A program made the position numbers and the translations under genes. The notes below the pieces were generated by a model. The model saw only the letters and a program-made list of their open reading frames with translations, did no database searches and had not been told where the DNA came from. DNA of 64,000 nucleotides from Cryobacterium inferilacus (GTDB taxonomy: Bacteria > Actinomycetota > Actinomycetes > Actinomycetales > Microbacteriaceae), in contig NZ_JAIEUL010000020.1 in NCBI RefSeq assembly GCF_019599185.1, forward strand, positions 1-64,000, written 5' to 3'. Positions within the stretch are counted from its first letter, which is position 1. Every line of letters begins with the position of its first letter. Below, one piece after another: positions 1 to 8,123 of the stretch.

Positions 1-1174
1 CGTTCACGACATGCTCGCCAAACAACAGATGGCTGGTGAGCCGCTCGTGGTTGCGATAGACCTCCAGCAGCCGGGAGGTGACGCGCAGGTCCACGGCCTG
101 TCCGATATGCGCGTAGGGGACAGAGTAGAAGTTCTTCTCCCAGACCACATGCCCGTTCTTCTGCACCCGGCGCCCCATGATCCACCGGCTGATCTCGAAA
201 GGCGCCGACGGCAGCGGACGCAGCAGCGCCTTCTCCTCCGTCTGGAACACGCTCAGGCGGGAGCCGGCGCGTTTCTGGAACGGCTCCCGGTTGTAAGCAT
301 CCATCCGCTCCCGGATCGCGACCCGCAGTTCGGGCAGCGTCCCGAAGCTCCGATGACGCAATCCCGCGATCACCCAAGTAGCAACATGAGAAACCGTATT
401 TTCCACGGACGCCTTGTCTTTGGGTGCCCGAGGTCGGCCCGGCAGTACCGCCGCGGAGTAGTGCGCCGCCATTTCGCGGTAGGCGTCGTTCAACACGACC
501 TCACCCTCGCGCGGGTGCTTGATCACGCCGGTCTTTAAGTTGTCGGGCACGATCCTAGGAACCGTTCCGCCGAACCACTCAAACATCGCCACGTTCGCCA
601 ACAGCCAGGTGTCTTGCCGCATATCCAGCGCCGGCTCGACGAACGCATACCGAGAAAACGGCAGGCACGCGACGAACAAATACACCCGAGACATCTCCCC
701 GGTGACCGGGTCAGTGAGCTGCATCGTCGGCCCCGACCAATCGACCTCGACCGTCCGCCCGGCCTTGTGGCCCACCCGGGACGCCGCCCCCGTGACCAAC
801 GCATGGGCTGCGTAGGACTTGCAGAATCGGTCGTAACCCATCGCCGGCTGCCCCGTCACTGTGCACCGGTCGACGTACTCACCATGGAGCAGCTTCAGCG
901 TCACCCCGACCTTGGCGAGCTCTTTGTGCACCGCCTCCCAATCAGGCTGCACGAACACACTCTCGTGTTCGCCCCGACCCGGGAACAGCAGCGCATACAC
1001 CTCGGCCTCGCTGCGGCCGGCAAGACCGTCACTGCCAATGCCGGCCTTCGCGGCGGCATCGAACACCGCCAGCACACTCTTGCGCGACATGCCCTGCGCG
1101 ATCGCGATCGCGCGCCCCGTCCTGCCTTCAGCGCGGAGTTGAAGCACGAGCTTCGCGTTGATCCTTCGTACCAT
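1..1174 (-). CDS. istA: IS21-family transposase IstA, 3' part beyond the left edge
   Basis: DDE transposase of the IS21 family. Reading leftwards from ATG at 1174, 391 codons are open and the frame leaves the window without a stop. The N-terminus carries a helix-turn-helix (about residues 8-40, AIAIAQGMSRKSVLAV). The rve/integrase core follows, with D145 (VEVDWSG), D211 (IVPDNLK) and E258 (DKASVENT). The C-terminal beta-barrel sequence YSVPYAHIG is also present. The family is usually about 500 residues and is followed by istB, which would lie off the left edge. The start is supported by an AAGGAG Shine-Dalgarno 9 bases upstream, although that site is buried in a hairpin (1184-1221). Confidence 0.9.
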   Translation of the reverse strand, partial: MVRRINAKLVLQLRAEGRTGRAIAIAQGMSRKSVLAVFDAAAKAGIGSDGLAGRSEAEVYALLFPGRGEHESVFVQPDWEAVHKELAKVGVTLKLLHGEYVDRCTVTGQPAMGYDRFCKSYAAHALVTGAASRVGHKAGRTVEVDWSGPTMQLTDPVTGEMSRVYLFVACLPFSRYAFVEPALDMRQDTWLLANVAMFEWFGGTVPRIVPDNLKTGVIKHPREGEVVLNDAYREMAAHYSAAVLPGRPRAPKDKASVENTVSHVATWVIAGLRHRSFGTLPELRVAIRERMDAYNREPFQKRAGSRLSVFQTEEKALLRPLPSAPFEISRWIMGRRVQKNGHVVWEKNFYSVPYAHIGQAVDLRVTSRLLEVYRNHERLTSHLLFGEHVVN

Positions 1175-1183
1175 TGTTGATTA

Positions 1184-1221
1184 CTCCTTCTGCCGCGTGC
1201 CTATACACGCGGCGGAAGGAG
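1184..1221 (-). promoter_or_regulatory. hairpin sequestering the istA ribosome binding site
   Basis: Arms 1184-1199 and 1206-1221 are 16 bases each and pair with one G-T mismatch around a 6-base loop. On the minus strand the distal arm contains AGAAGGAG, the istA Shine-Dalgarno. A transcript entering from outside the element would fold this hairpin and hide the site. This is a known way for insertion sequences to limit transposase made from read-through RNA; its operation here is inferred. Confidence 0.6.
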
Positions 1222-1230
1222 CTAAGCAGA

Positions 1231-1320
1231 TGGCCCCCAACAGCAATATTCAGTGGCCCCCAAGCACGCTACCGGCCAAACCGCCCGGTGGCCCCCAAAG
1301 GCAATAACGGTGGCCCCCAG
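1231..1320. repeat. four direct copies of TGGCCCCCA(A/G), probable IS21 terminal repeats
   Basis: Copies start at 1231, 1254, 1289 and 1311, upstream of istA. IS21-family ends carry several internal repeats that bind the transposase, which fits this position. The exact outer end of the element cannot be fixed because the other end is outside the window. The stretch 1222-1679 contains no convincing gene besides these repeats. A 14-codon frame at 1609-1653 (MRKNHGKPSQCVLG) has a good GGAGAAGGGA site and ends at the ATGATGA just before the DUF488 gene, so it could be a leader peptide or chance. Confidence 0.55.
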
Positions 1321-1679
1321 GCGCGCTAATACTCAAGTGTTGCACCGGATGTGTGACGCGATCGGTGACCGTATCCACCGTCACCTCGAACAACGCTGCG
1401 GAACCTACGTCATCCTCACCATCCTGCTCGTCACCGGCTGCGACGACCCGCCCCTCCTCGCACACCGCACGTGCGACCGCGCGTTACAGCCTCAGGGCAT
1501 CGACGCGATCAGTACACTCACCTGGAGGGAAATTGCGCAGAGCCCGATCGGATACACCGCCGCGAGCTATTACGGCTGAAACACGCACCGTGGAGAAGGG
1601 ACACGATCATGCGAAAAAACCACGGAAAGCCATCGCAATGCGTCCTCGGATGATGAGTAGCCAAGGAGCAGGTCGGACG

Positions 1680-2204
1680 TTGCGGATATTTACGATCGGC
1701 CATTCCACACGGAGCTTCAACGAGGTGCTTGAGCTACTTGATTCGAACGGTGTAAATGAATTAGTTGACGTGCGTTCCTATCCGTCCTCACGGAAGTTTC
1801 CCCAGTGGGACCAGGCAGCGATCGAAGAAGCGTTGCCTGGCAACATCGGCTATCGGTGGATCCGGGACGTGGGCGGACGCAGACATTCGCCGAAGGGGTT
1901 CAACAGCCCGAACAACGGGTGGAGAGTCAAGGCATTTCGAGACTACGCCGACTACATGGCCACCGAACAGTTCCAAACCGGACTCGCCGAGCTGATGCAG
2001 GTGGCAAACGAGTCCGTCCCGGTGATCATGTGCAGCGAAGCTGTTCCGTGGCGGTGCCACAGACGGCTAATAACCGACGCACTCATCGTCGCCGGGGTGA
2101 GTGTTTTCAACATCATGTCAGCGACCTCGACTCAACGAGCGGAGATGACCCCGTTCGCGAAAGTTCAGAACGGGAACATCATCTATCCCGAACCCGAAGC
2201 ATGA
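1680..2204 (+). CDS. DUF488 domain protein
   Basis: A 174-residue member of the DUF488 family, whose biochemical role is not established. Typical features are the N-terminal IFTIGHSTR, LVDVRSYP about 25 residues later, GGRRHSPKGF in the middle, and the C-terminal MCSEAVPWRCHRRLI. The cysteine and CHR positions in the last are conserved across the family. TTG at 1680 is preferred as start because AAGGAG lies 11 bases upstream and the product then begins exactly at the family N-terminus. In-frame ATGs at 1638, 1650 and 1653 would add 9-14 residues. The reading frame stays open far upstream, but that part has no family similarity. The gene stands alone next to the IS21 end. Confidence 0.85.
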   Translation: MRIFTIGHSTRSFNEVLELLDSNGVNELVDVRSYPSSRKFPQWDQAAIEEALPGNIGYRWIRDVGGRRHSPKGFNSPNNGWRVKAFRDYADYMATEQFQTGLAELMQVANESVPVIMCSEAVPWRCHRRLITDALIVAGVSVFNIMSATSTQRAEMTPFAKVQNGNIIYPEPEA

Positions 2205-2435
2205 GAGGCCGGGCTTCAGCTTCGAGCTGATCAAAAGAACCCGGGCAGGAGCAATCGCGATCCAGTCCAGCCGTGTGAGGATCAACGGTTGATTGGGTAC
2301 GTGGTGAGTACTCCTCGTCGACAGGTGGGACGAGGCGACAGCGCCGCTGGGCCAGCGGTACCTCATGGTGGCGAATCGAGCCAATGGTGTCAGGCCAATG
2401 CAAGTTGCGCACAATGCATCTACTTGCGTAAATGC

Positions 2436-2454
2436 CAAGTAGTTGCGACACTTG
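2436..2454. promoter_or_regulatory. inverted repeat CAAGT-N9-ACTTG, candidate operator
   Basis: Arms at 2436-2440 and 2450-2454, 35 bases upstream of the membrane protein start. A second CAAGT/ACTTG pair (2401-2405 and 2422-2426) lies just upstream. A winged-helix regulator is the second gene of the following operon, so autoregulation here is plausible. The rest of 2205-2489 shows nothing coding. Confidence 0.3.
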
Positions 2455-2489
2455 CAATTACCACATCCGCACTGGCAAGGAAGCGACGC

Positions 2490-2924
2490 ATGAGTTCCCA
2501 TGAAGTACATCCGCAGGACGCCGCCACAATACTCGCGGAAACCGCACGGCTCGCGGCAAAAATGAGCAAGGACGTCTACGCGATGCGTGTCGCAATGGTG
2601 GGCTTGGCCGCCGCAACTGTCTTCGGGCTGCTCATCATCGGGCTGGTCCCGTCGATCGGGGCGATTATCGCCAGTACAGTCGCGATCGTGGCCGCATCCA
2701 TTCCAGTTTCGCTCGTCGGAGCAACCGCACGAGCACGCGACCGGGCGTTCTCTCACCGGTACCTCCTCACCATCGGCTGCTGGGCGTTGCTCTTTGCCGT
2801 GACGATCGTTATCGGCATGTTTCTCTTCCTTCAGGTGTGGGGCTTCTGGATCCCCGCCGCAATCCTGTGTGCAATCCCGCCGGTCGTTTTCGTCATCACA
2901 GGAAGTCGAGCGGTCCGCCCATGA
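2490..2924 (+). CDS. small integral membrane protein, unknown function
   Basis: 144 residues; no family recognised. About 30 polar residues precede four hydrophobic segments. The first two form a hairpin (MVGLAAATVFGLLIIGLV, then IGAIIASTVAIVAASIPVSL). The second two follow a short basic loop (RARDRAFSHRY). ATG 2490 is chosen because AAGGA lies 8 bases upstream; the frame extends upstream without similarity or ribosome site. The stop overlaps the ATG of the downstream winged-helix regulator (ATGA at 2921-2924), so the two are almost certainly translated together. The membrane protein may be the target or signal partner of that regulator. This two-gene arrangement is common in actinomycetes, but no function is proven. 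Confidence 0.7.
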   Translation: MSSHEVHPQDAATILAETARLAAKMSKDVYAMRVAMVGLAAATVFGLLIIGLVPSIGAIIASTVAIVAASIPVSLVGATARARDRAFSHRYLLTIGCWALLFAVTIVIGMFLFLQVWGFWIPAAILCAIPPVVFVITGSRAVRP

Positions 2925-3214
2925 CACATCCACGTTCCGAGCTGGATAAGGAGCTCCTCTCGCCCCTCCGCCTCTCCGTCCTCGCCGCTCTATCTCGCGT
3001 AGGTGAGGCCGAGTTCGCCGCCATTCGGGATGCAATCGAGACGAACGATGCCGAGCTTTCGCGACAACTCACCAGACTGTCGGAGGTCGGCTACCTCCTT
3101 ATCGAGAAACAGCGCTCCGGCCGCTACATGAAGACATGGCTCTCGCTCACAAAGGCGGGTCGCGCCGCCCTCACTGCACATATCGCGGCGCTCAAGCGGA
3201 TCACCGACAGCTAA
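2921..3214 (+). CDS. winged-helix transcriptional regulator (MarR-like fold)
   Basis: 97 residues, essentially a single winged helix-turn-helix. LSPLRLSVLAALSRVGEAEF forms the first helices, IRDAIETNDAELSRQLTRLSEVGYL the recognition helix region, and KQRSGRYMKTWLSLTKAGRAAL the wing and last helix. It resembles the small 'winged helix DNA-binding domain' proteins annotated as MarR- or ArsR-like that regulate themselves and an adjacent membrane protein. There is no cysteine or histidine cluster, so metal sensing is unlikely. It is coupled by ATGA to the upstream membrane protein. Confidence 0.8.
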   Translation: MTHPRSELDKELLSPLRLSVLAALSRVGEAEFAAIRDAIETNDAELSRQLTRLSEVGYLLIEKQRSGRYMKTWLSLTKAGRAALTAHIAALKRITDS

Positions 3215-3469
3215 GACTTCAAACTTGTTTAGCCACGCCCGGTGAGGTTTTTCTGGCCGGCTTCGACGCCGCCACCGAGTGATCCCGGAAAACCGTCACT
3301 GTGGAGTTGATTGCTTTCTGGCGGTGTTCTGTGATCGCTTCTTGACGCCCTTGGCTGCAGTCGGTCTTCGAGGGACTCGCGCTACAACGGCGCTTCTCTG
3401 CCGGCATCCAATATTTACCAATCTGTTCGTTTTTCTACCGTTATGGTTGATTTGGGTTATGGTGGTCGC

Positions 3470-4036
3470 ATGCCCCGTCAAACAACAGCTGAGATCGACG
3501 CTGAGATCGTCGACCGCGCCGCCGCCCTTTTCGCCCGTCATGACGTCAGTCGCACTTCGCTGCAGCAGATAGCCGACTCGGTGGGCTACACCAAAGCGGG
3601 GCTGCTGCACCACTTCCCCAGCAAGCAGGCGATCTATGATGCGGTTGCTGTGGCCGTCAGCGACCTGACAGCTGGTCTCGTCTCGTCGGTCGAAGAAATG
3701 AGCCGGGGCGCGGAACGTGATCGCGCCGTTGTCACGTCACTCGTCGCCCTCTCCGAGCGATGGCCCGGGATCTCCGAGTTCACCACTGTGCTGGCTAACG
3801 ACGGCCGGGCCACGCAACCCGAGCTCGAGCAGGCGGGGCTTGCGGTCTTGCGCGCCTTTGGGGAGGACCTCGAATCGCTACAGGACGAGCGACTCATCCG
3901 CATCGCGGGAGCAGCTTCGGCCCTGAACACAACAGTTCTGCAGGCAATCCGAGCCAACCTGACTCACGAGTGGCGAGGAGCCATCGTCGAGATGACCATG
4001 AATGCACTCGGCCACCCGGCCGCCCCCTCCCGCTGA
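3470..4036 (+). CDS. TetR/AcrR family transcriptional regulator
   Basis: 188 residues. The N-terminal TetR helix-turn-helix runs from about residue 5 to 60 (EIVDRAAALFARHDVSRTSL, ADSVGYTKAGLLHHFPSK, the family's signature). A helical ligand-binding half of about 125 residues follows. The ATG at 3470 lacks a clear ribosome site; another ATG at 3443 would add nine residues (MVDLGYGGR). The gene might be leaderless. No transporter or enzyme lies beside it, so ligand and target are unknown. Intergenic 3215-3469 is AT-richer than its surroundings and probably holds the promoter, but no clean palindrome is seen. Confidence 0.88.
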   Translation: MPRQTTAEIDAEIVDRAAALFARHDVSRTSLQQIADSVGYTKAGLLHHFPSKQAIYDAVAVAVSDLTAGLVSSVEEMSRGAERDRAVVTSLVALSERWPGISEFTTVLANDGRATQPELEQAGLAVLRAFGEDLESLQDERLIRIAGAASALNTTVLQAIRANLTHEWRGAIVEMTMNALGHPAAPSR

Positions 4037-4169
4037 GCTCGCCACCAAAACCTGCGTTGTCACGTCCATGCCCAGAAGGTGTGCGGGCTCTACCGTGAGT
4101 CGCCCGCGTGGGCCGGGATAGACCCGTATTCGTCGGGACAGTGTGGGGTTCCGATACCCGCAAATGGAG

Positions 4170-4447
4170 TATCTGGTGTCTTATCTGGTAATTCGACCCG
4201 TTTCGGGCCTATTCGGGAGGAGGGGCGATGGGCTGTTTCGCCGCGGAATCCTGCGCCTGTTACTGCTGGGGTACCTGGACTCGAACCAAGAACAAATGAT
4301 AGGCGTCTCGGCCGTGCCACTCCCCCGCAGCTGGGGCGGAATCCCGCGGATTTCCGCGGTTTTCATGGGTCTAGTGTACGCGCTGGCACGGACTGATACG
4401 GGCTCATTCTGGTCACGGAGCGAGGTATCTGGTTCGTTTCTGGTCAC
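4170..4447 (+). repeat. (T/A)TCTGGT direct repeats flanking the tRNA fragment
   Basis: TATCTGGT occurs at 4170 and 4182 (12-base spacing) on one side. TTCTGGTCAC at 4408 and 4438, with TATCTGGT at 4426, lie on the other side of the tRNA-Gln fragment. Short clustered direct repeats on both sides of a core resemble arm-type binding sites of tyrosine integrases. No integrase gene is in the window. The whole stretch 4037-4563 is otherwise non-coding. Confidence 0.35.
4266..4300 (-). other. 3' fragment of a tRNA-Gln gene, probable attachment (att) core
   Basis: Read on the minus strand, 35 bases match the 3' part of an actinobacterial tRNA-Gln gene. They cover the 3' side of the anticodon stem, the variable loop, a complete T-arm (CTTGG-TTCGAGT-CCAGG) and the acceptor strand TACCCCAG. 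The 5' half does not continue as tRNA: a D-arm-like GGC...GCC precedes it, but about 11 bases of anticodon arm are missing. Integrative elements that use tRNA genes leave exactly such 3' fragments. From its orientation, the element would lie to the right (higher coordinates). Recognition of the tRNA type is from memory, not from a search. Confidence 0.5.
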
Positions 4448-4563
4448 AGAATCGAGACCATTTGGTTGACCAGGGCAGCCGCTCGCGGCGCCCGGCTAAC
4501 CTGCACTCTTCGTCGCTGGCGTTGTCGAGTGACGAAGACGCTCGCTCCGAGCATCGGCCCGGA

Positions 4564-5151
4564 TCAGATGTTGATCGGACCGGGCGAATCCGGCGCTGTC
4601 GTGGGTTCGCCGTCGAGAATGGCGTTCACGATCTTCTCGGCACGTGGCGTGAGAATGTCGCCGGGGTAGAACTGCTCGTAGAGATCGCCCGCGTCCTCGA
4701 GCGTGTGGACCTCACACAGGGCGAGGAGGAGTCGGATATCGCGGGTGTCGCGCCCGGGGCGGTTCGCTCGGAGTTTCATCACCAGCATCGCCTCCTTGGA
4801 CGCCACCTCAATGACGATGCCGCCCCGATCGTGAATGGTCTCCCACTCAACGGCGCGGCCGAGAGTGGGGATAGCGTCGGCCCTCGTGACCTCGAAGTTC
4901 AGCCACTTCGCATCCCACCCATGCTTGTAGGCGACTCTCTCGGCAGCGGCGGCAACGGACTCGTCCGACCCGGGATTAATGTGAAGGACGTCCAGGTCCT
5001 GTGTTGTCCCCCGGTCGAAGTAGCGGAGAGCGAGCGCCGCACCGCCCACGAGCCGGATGCCAGCAACCTCGCCCGCATCGCGAAGCTCGGCGACGAGATC
5101 TCGAAGGCCATTGATGATGGCGCCACGATCGAGCGCAGTCGCTGTCATCAC
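4564..5151 (-). CDS. nucleotidyltransferase toxin (AbiEii/DUF6036-like)
   Basis: 195 residues. A polymerase-beta-type nucleotidyltransferase signature is visible: IRLVGGAALALRYFDRGTTQDLDVL gives the G-G helix turn and the metal-binding D-L-D. IVIEVASKEAMLVMKLRA contains the lysine region typical of AbiEii-like proteins, followed by RDIRLLLAL. Such enzymes act as toxins, for example by modifying tRNA 3' ends. It is the second gene of the pair and its start overlaps the antitoxin stop by ATGA (5148-5151). The chemistry and target here are not shown by the sequence. Confidence 0.8.
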   Translation of the reverse strand: MMTATALDRGAIINGLRDLVAELRDAGEVAGIRLVGGAALALRYFDRGTTQDLDVLHINPGSDESVAAAAERVAYKHGWDAKWLNFEVTRADAIPTLGRAVEWETIHDRGGIVIEVASKEAMLVMKLRANRPGRDTRDIRLLLALCEVHTLEDAGDLYEQFYPGDILTPRAEKIVNAILDGEPTTAPDSPGPINI

Positions 5152-5723
5152 ACGCTCGCGAAGGTATCCGCCCAGGCGAGGACGCCGTGTTCGGCGAACT
5201 CGTTCGGCACGTCTTCACGCTCGGGCGCCGGGTCGGCTGGGTCGATCCGAAAGACGACAGGGACGGTCAGTGTGCGATCGGGGTTGTTGACCCATTCAGG
5301 GAGCGGGATGGCTTCCTGGTTGAGTCTCCACGCCACCAGAGCCGCAATCGCCGCATCCCACACACGATCCCCGGTGTGTGCCGGCTCCGTCAGCCCCAGG
5401 ATTCCTCGGACGAGTCCGTGTTCGGCGGTGAGGTTGTCATTCAATTGGAGGAGCGCCCGGAGGGCTCGGTCTGTGTCATTGGCGCGGAGATGTTCACGAA
5501 TCGCCTCCGCCGCGCTCGCAGCGTCGTCCCGTCGCGTGGGAGCGGCGTACAGGCGGTGTCCGGTACCAGCGAGTAGCCGGTCAACTGTGCTGTAAGCGGC
5601 GTCTCGCCCTCGTTCATGATGAGAGACGCTTGCCTGATCGATGCCGGTCAACTCTGCAAGTCTCGCCTGAGTGAGACGACGGCTCCGGCGGGCAGCCCTG
5701 ACCAGGGTGGATGACGCTGCCAT
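5148..5723 (-). CDS. XRE-type HTH antitoxin of the nucleotidyltransferase toxin
   Basis: 191 residues. An N-terminal Cro/C1 helix-turn-helix (AARRSRRLTQARLAELTGID, then SVSHHERGRDAA) precedes an all-helical region of about 130 residues that probably contacts the toxin. The start at 5723 follows GGAAGGTGAGG 6-7 bases upstream; ATG 5747 would lie inside the operator. The gene comes first in the operon, as antitoxins usually do. The perfect palindrome over its promoter argues for autorepression. Confidence 0.8.
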   Translation of the reverse strand: MAASSTLVRAARRSRRLTQARLAELTGIDQASVSHHERGRDAAYSTVDRLLAGTGHRLYAAPTRRDDAASAAEAIREHLRANDTDRALRALLQLNDNLTAEHGLVRGILGLTEPAHTGDRVWDAAIAALVAWRLNQEAIPLPEWVNNPDRTLTVPVVFRIDPADPAPEREDVPNEFAEHGVLAWADTFASV

Positions 5724-5746
5724 GAAAATCACCTCACCTTCCAACA

Positions 5747-5770
5747 ATATGACTCCTACGTCATATTATA
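5747..5770 (-). promoter_or_regulatory. toxin-antitoxin promoter and operator
   Basis: A perfect inverted repeat ATATGAC-TCCTAC-GTCATAT covers 5747-5766. On the minus strand a consensus -10 box TATAAT (5770-5765) overlaps its right arm, so bound repressor would block polymerase. Transcription would begin near 5757, about 33 bases before the chosen antitoxin ATG. Confidence 0.65.
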
Positions 5771-5814
5771 GAGGCACTTCAGATATAGCAGAGCGTCAGC
5801 TGGGCACACTCGCC

Positions 5815-6570
5815 TTAGCCCTTGATTGCCTTCACGATGGCTCCGTGCATTTCGGGAGCGACCTCGTGGGTGTACTCGACGCTGATGTCTAAGAATCCGG
5901 CCTCGGCGAGAGTATCGAGGTATTCCTGCTTCGACAGTGCCCCGGCGATGCAGCCCGCGAAACTGCCGCGCTGGATGCGGTCCTGTTCGCTGAGGTGGTC
6001 CTCCGCGACGACATCGGAGATCCCCAGACGGCCACCCGGTTTGAGCACTCGGTACATCTCGGTGATGACCGCGTTCTTGTCGGCGGAGAGATTGATCACG
6101 CAGTTCGAGATGATGACGTTGATCGTCTCATCGGCCAGTGGGATCTGTTCGATTTGTCCCTTGATGAATTCGACATTCGTGGCGCCGGCTTTGCTCGCGT
6201 TGGCGCGGGCGAGGGTCAGCATTTCGTCGGTCATGTCGAGGCCGTAAGCGAATCCGGTGGGGCCGACCCGTCGGGCGGAGAGGAGCACGTCGATGCCGCC
6301 GCCGGAGCCGAGGTCGAGCACGGTTTCTCCGGCGCGTAGCTCGGCGACCGCGGTGGGGTTGCCACAGCCCAGGCTGGCCAAGAGGGCTTCCTCGGGGATT
6401 TCAGCACTCTCGCCACCCGTGTAGAGGATGGAGCCGAAGACGTCACCATTGCCGAGGTCGGTGGGCACGCAGCACGAGGCGCTGGAGGTATCGGAAACGT
6501 CGGTGAGCTGCAGGGCGGCCGCGGCGTAGCGCTCCCGGACAAGCTCGGTAATGTCGGACTTCTCGGTCAT
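5815..6570 (-). CDS. arsM: arsenite S-adenosylmethionine methyltransferase ArsM
   Basis: 251 residues. Class I methyltransferase that methylates arsenite, giving volatile or less toxic products. The SAM-binding motif [16 protein letters not shown] is at 84-99. The three cysteines conserved in ArsM proteins correspond to C69 (SLGCGNP), C157 (SNCVIN) and C207 (FAGCIAG), with an additional vicinal C33-C34 near the N-terminus. The [10 protein letters not shown] region is also typical. AAAGG lies 10 bases before the ATG. It is 51 bases downstream of trxB on the same strand, so it is co-transcribed with a thioredoxin-recycling enzyme, which fits the thiol demand of the reaction. Confidence 0.93.
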   Translation of the reverse strand: MTEKSDITELVRERYAAAALQLTDVSDTSSASCCVPTDLGNGDVFGSILYTGGESAEIPEEALLASLGCGNPTAVAELRAGETVLDLGSGGGIDVLLSARRVGPTGFAYGLDMTDEMLTLARANASKAGATNVEFIKGQIEQIPLADETINVIISNCVINLSADKNAVITEMYRVLKPGGRLGISDVVAEDHLSEQDRIQRGSFAGCIAGALSKQEYLDTLAEAGFLDISVEYTHEVAPEMHGAIVKAIKG

Positions 6571-6621
6571 GAGTTCTGCCTTTCCATGGGTGACGCTTCT
6601 ATAGTGATTTTTCGTGGCGCG

Positions 6622-7665
6622 TTAGTGCGTGACCGCGCCGTCGAGCTGCGCCGTCTCGTTTTGGGCGTAGGTCGCGAGCCCGGAGGCTGCCAGGAAGTGT
6701 TCCGCGTCGGCGGCGGCGGCGCAGCCGGTGCCGGCGGCGGTGATCGCCTGCCGGTAGCGGTGGTCGACGAGGTCACCGCAGGCGAAAACGCCGGGCAGGT
6801 TCGTCGCGGTGGTGGGATGGTCGACGAGCACATAGTTGTCAGCGTCCACGTCGACCTGGCCGAGGACGAGTTCGCTGCGGGGGTCATGGCCGATGGCGAT
6901 GAAGAGCCCGGTCGCGTCGATGGAGGATTCCTCGCCCGTGATCGTGTCGCGAAGCTTCAGAGTGGTCAGTTGTTCATCGCCGACGGCTTCGACGATCTCG
7001 CTGTTCCAGCGGGGAAGGATCTTGGGGTTGGCCAGGGCCCGGTCTTGCATGATTTTCGACGCCCGCAGGGTGTCGCGTCGGTGCACCAGGGTGACGGTGT
7101 TGGCGAAGCGGGTGAGGAACATGGCTTCTTCCAGTGCGGAGTCGCCGCCGCCGCTGACGGCGATGTCCTGGCCTCGGAAGAAAAAGCCGTCGCAGGTGGC
7201 GCACCAGGATACGCCGCGGCCGGTGAGGCGTTGCTCGCCCTCGACGCCCAGCTTGCGGTATGCGGATCCCATAGCCAGGACGACGGTTCGTGCCCGGTAG
7301 GTGGTTCCGCTGCCGGTCTCGATGGTTTTCACATCTCCGGTGAGTTCAAGCGCGGTGGCGTCGTCGAAGACGATCCGCGCACCGAACCGCTCAGCCTGTT
7401 GGCGCATGTTCTCCATCAATTGTGGGCCCATGATGCCGTCGATGAAGCCGGGGAAGTTTTCGACTTCGGTGGTGTTCATCAGTGCGCCGCCGGCCTCGAC
7501 GGAGCTGGTGAGCACGATGGGGTTCAGGCCCGCCCGCGCGAGGTAGATCGCTGCCGTGTAGCCGGCAGGGCCGGAGCCCACCACGACGACATTCTCGACG
7601 GCGCCGCCCTGTGCGGCATCATGGACGAGCAGGTTGGCCGGGTCTGTCGAAATAGGGGAGGTCAT
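6622..7665 (-). CDS. trxB: thioredoxin reductase
   Basis: 347 residues, slightly longer than usual because of about 24 extra N-terminal residues. FAD motif [21 protein letters not shown] at 26-46; redox-active CATC at 155-158; NADPH motif [15 protein letters not shown]-terminal [22 protein letters not shown]. Catalyses NADPH-dependent reduction of thioredoxin. It sits first in the trxB-arsM operon and diverges from arsR, with two ArsR-type palindromes between them. It is therefore likely arsenic-induced, supplying reducing power for ArsM and ArsC rather than being the housekeeping copy. Confidence 0.93.
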   Translation of the reverse strand: MTSPISTDPANLLVHDAAQGGAVENVVVVGSGPAGYTAAIYLARAGLNPIVLTSSVEAGGALMNTTEVENFPGFIDGIMGPQLMENMRQQAERFGARIVFDDATALELTGDVKTIETGSGTTYRARTVVLAMGSAYRKLGVEGEQRLTGRGVSWCATCDGFFFRGQDIAVSGGGDSALEEAMFLTRFANTVTLVHRRDTLRASKIMQDRALANPKILPRWNSEIVEAVGDEQLTTLKLRDTITGEESSIDATGLFIAIGHDPRSELVLGQVDVDADNYVLVDHPTTATNLPGVFACGDLVDHRYRQAITAAGTGCAAAADAEHFLAASGLATYAQNETAQLDGAVTH

Positions 7666-7686
7666 GCGGCTCCGAATTCGTTACAA

Positions 7687-7729
7687 ATATTGATCGATGT
7701 CGATATAGCGTACTGATGGATATCGATAC
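7687..7729. promoter_or_regulatory. two ArsR-type operators between trxB and arsR
   Basis: Two 20-base imperfect palindromes of the form 8-4-8: 7687-7706 (ATATTGAT-CGAT-GTCGATAT) and 7710-7729 (GTACTGAT-GGAT-ATCGATAC). They start 23 bases apart, about two helical turns. Each resembles the perfect palindrome at 11829-11848 (ATATCGAT-N4-ATCGATAT), suggesting one repressor for all three. Confidence 0.55.
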
Positions 7730-7757
7730 TTGTCAATTTAGATGCGATGATATTTAT

Positions 7758-8102
7758 ATGTCGTTCACCGGTCTCCTCCCCCTCGCCGATGTCACAGCCT
7801 GCTGCGCGCCGCTGGGCAAGGAAGCGCTCAGCGCCGACAGTGCCGACAAGCTGGCTCGCACGCTTAAGGCCATCGCAGACCCGTCCCGACTACGCCTCAT
7901 TTCGATTGTCGCCGGGCAGGATGAGGCGTGCGTGTGCGACCTCACGGAGCCTCTCGGCCTGGGCCAGCCCACGGTGTCTCATCACTTGAAGATCCTCGTT
8001 GATGCGGGCATTTTCACGCGCGAGAAGCGAGGCACCTGGGCCTATTACAAGATCGTGCCCGGCGCCTTGAATGCGATCGGCAATCTACTCATCACGGTCT
8101 GA
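7758..8102 (+). CDS. arsR: arsenite-responsive repressor ArsR
   Basis: 114 residues with a winged helix (LKAIADPSRLRLISIV, then LGLGQPTVSHHLKILVDAGI and the wing KRGTWAYYKI). It has vicinal cysteines at 15-16 near the N-terminus and C58/C60 in ACVCDL. Corynebacterium glutamicum ArsR binds As(III) through Cys15, Cys16 and Cys55, so an equivalent three-sulfur site is likely. ATG 7758 is chosen because it puts the cysteine pair at 15-16; an in-frame ATG at 7716 lies inside an operator. Divergent from trxB-arsM and convergent with arsB. It probably represses trxB-arsM, itself, and arsDA through the shared palindrome. Confidence 0.92.
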   Translation: MSFTGLLPLADVTACCAPLGKEALSADSADKLARTLKAIADPSRLRLISIVAGQDEACVCDLTEPLGLGQPTVSHHLKILVDAGIFTREKRGTWAYYKIVPGALNAIGNLLITV

Positions 8103-8123
8103 TCTGCAGCGCAACGCCTCACG

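Noticed and set aside
1353..1679. N-terminal extension of the DUF488 protein
   Set aside because: Open frame only; serine/threonine/arginine-rich without similarity, while the family N-terminus begins at TTG 1680 with a ribosome site.
4260..4340. complete tRNA on the minus strand
   Set aside because: T-arm and acceptor strand are good, but the anticodon arm is about 11 bases short and the 5' acceptor does not pair, so only a fragment is supported.
4462..5595. 377-codon plus-strand frame across the toxin-antitoxin genes
   Set aside because: Arises opposite two convincing minus-strand genes with ATGA coupling and operator.
6586..7716. 376-codon plus-strand open frame opposite trxB
   Set aside because: Exact antisense of a clear thioredoxin reductase; long antisense frames are normal in high-G+C DNA, and no domain is visible.
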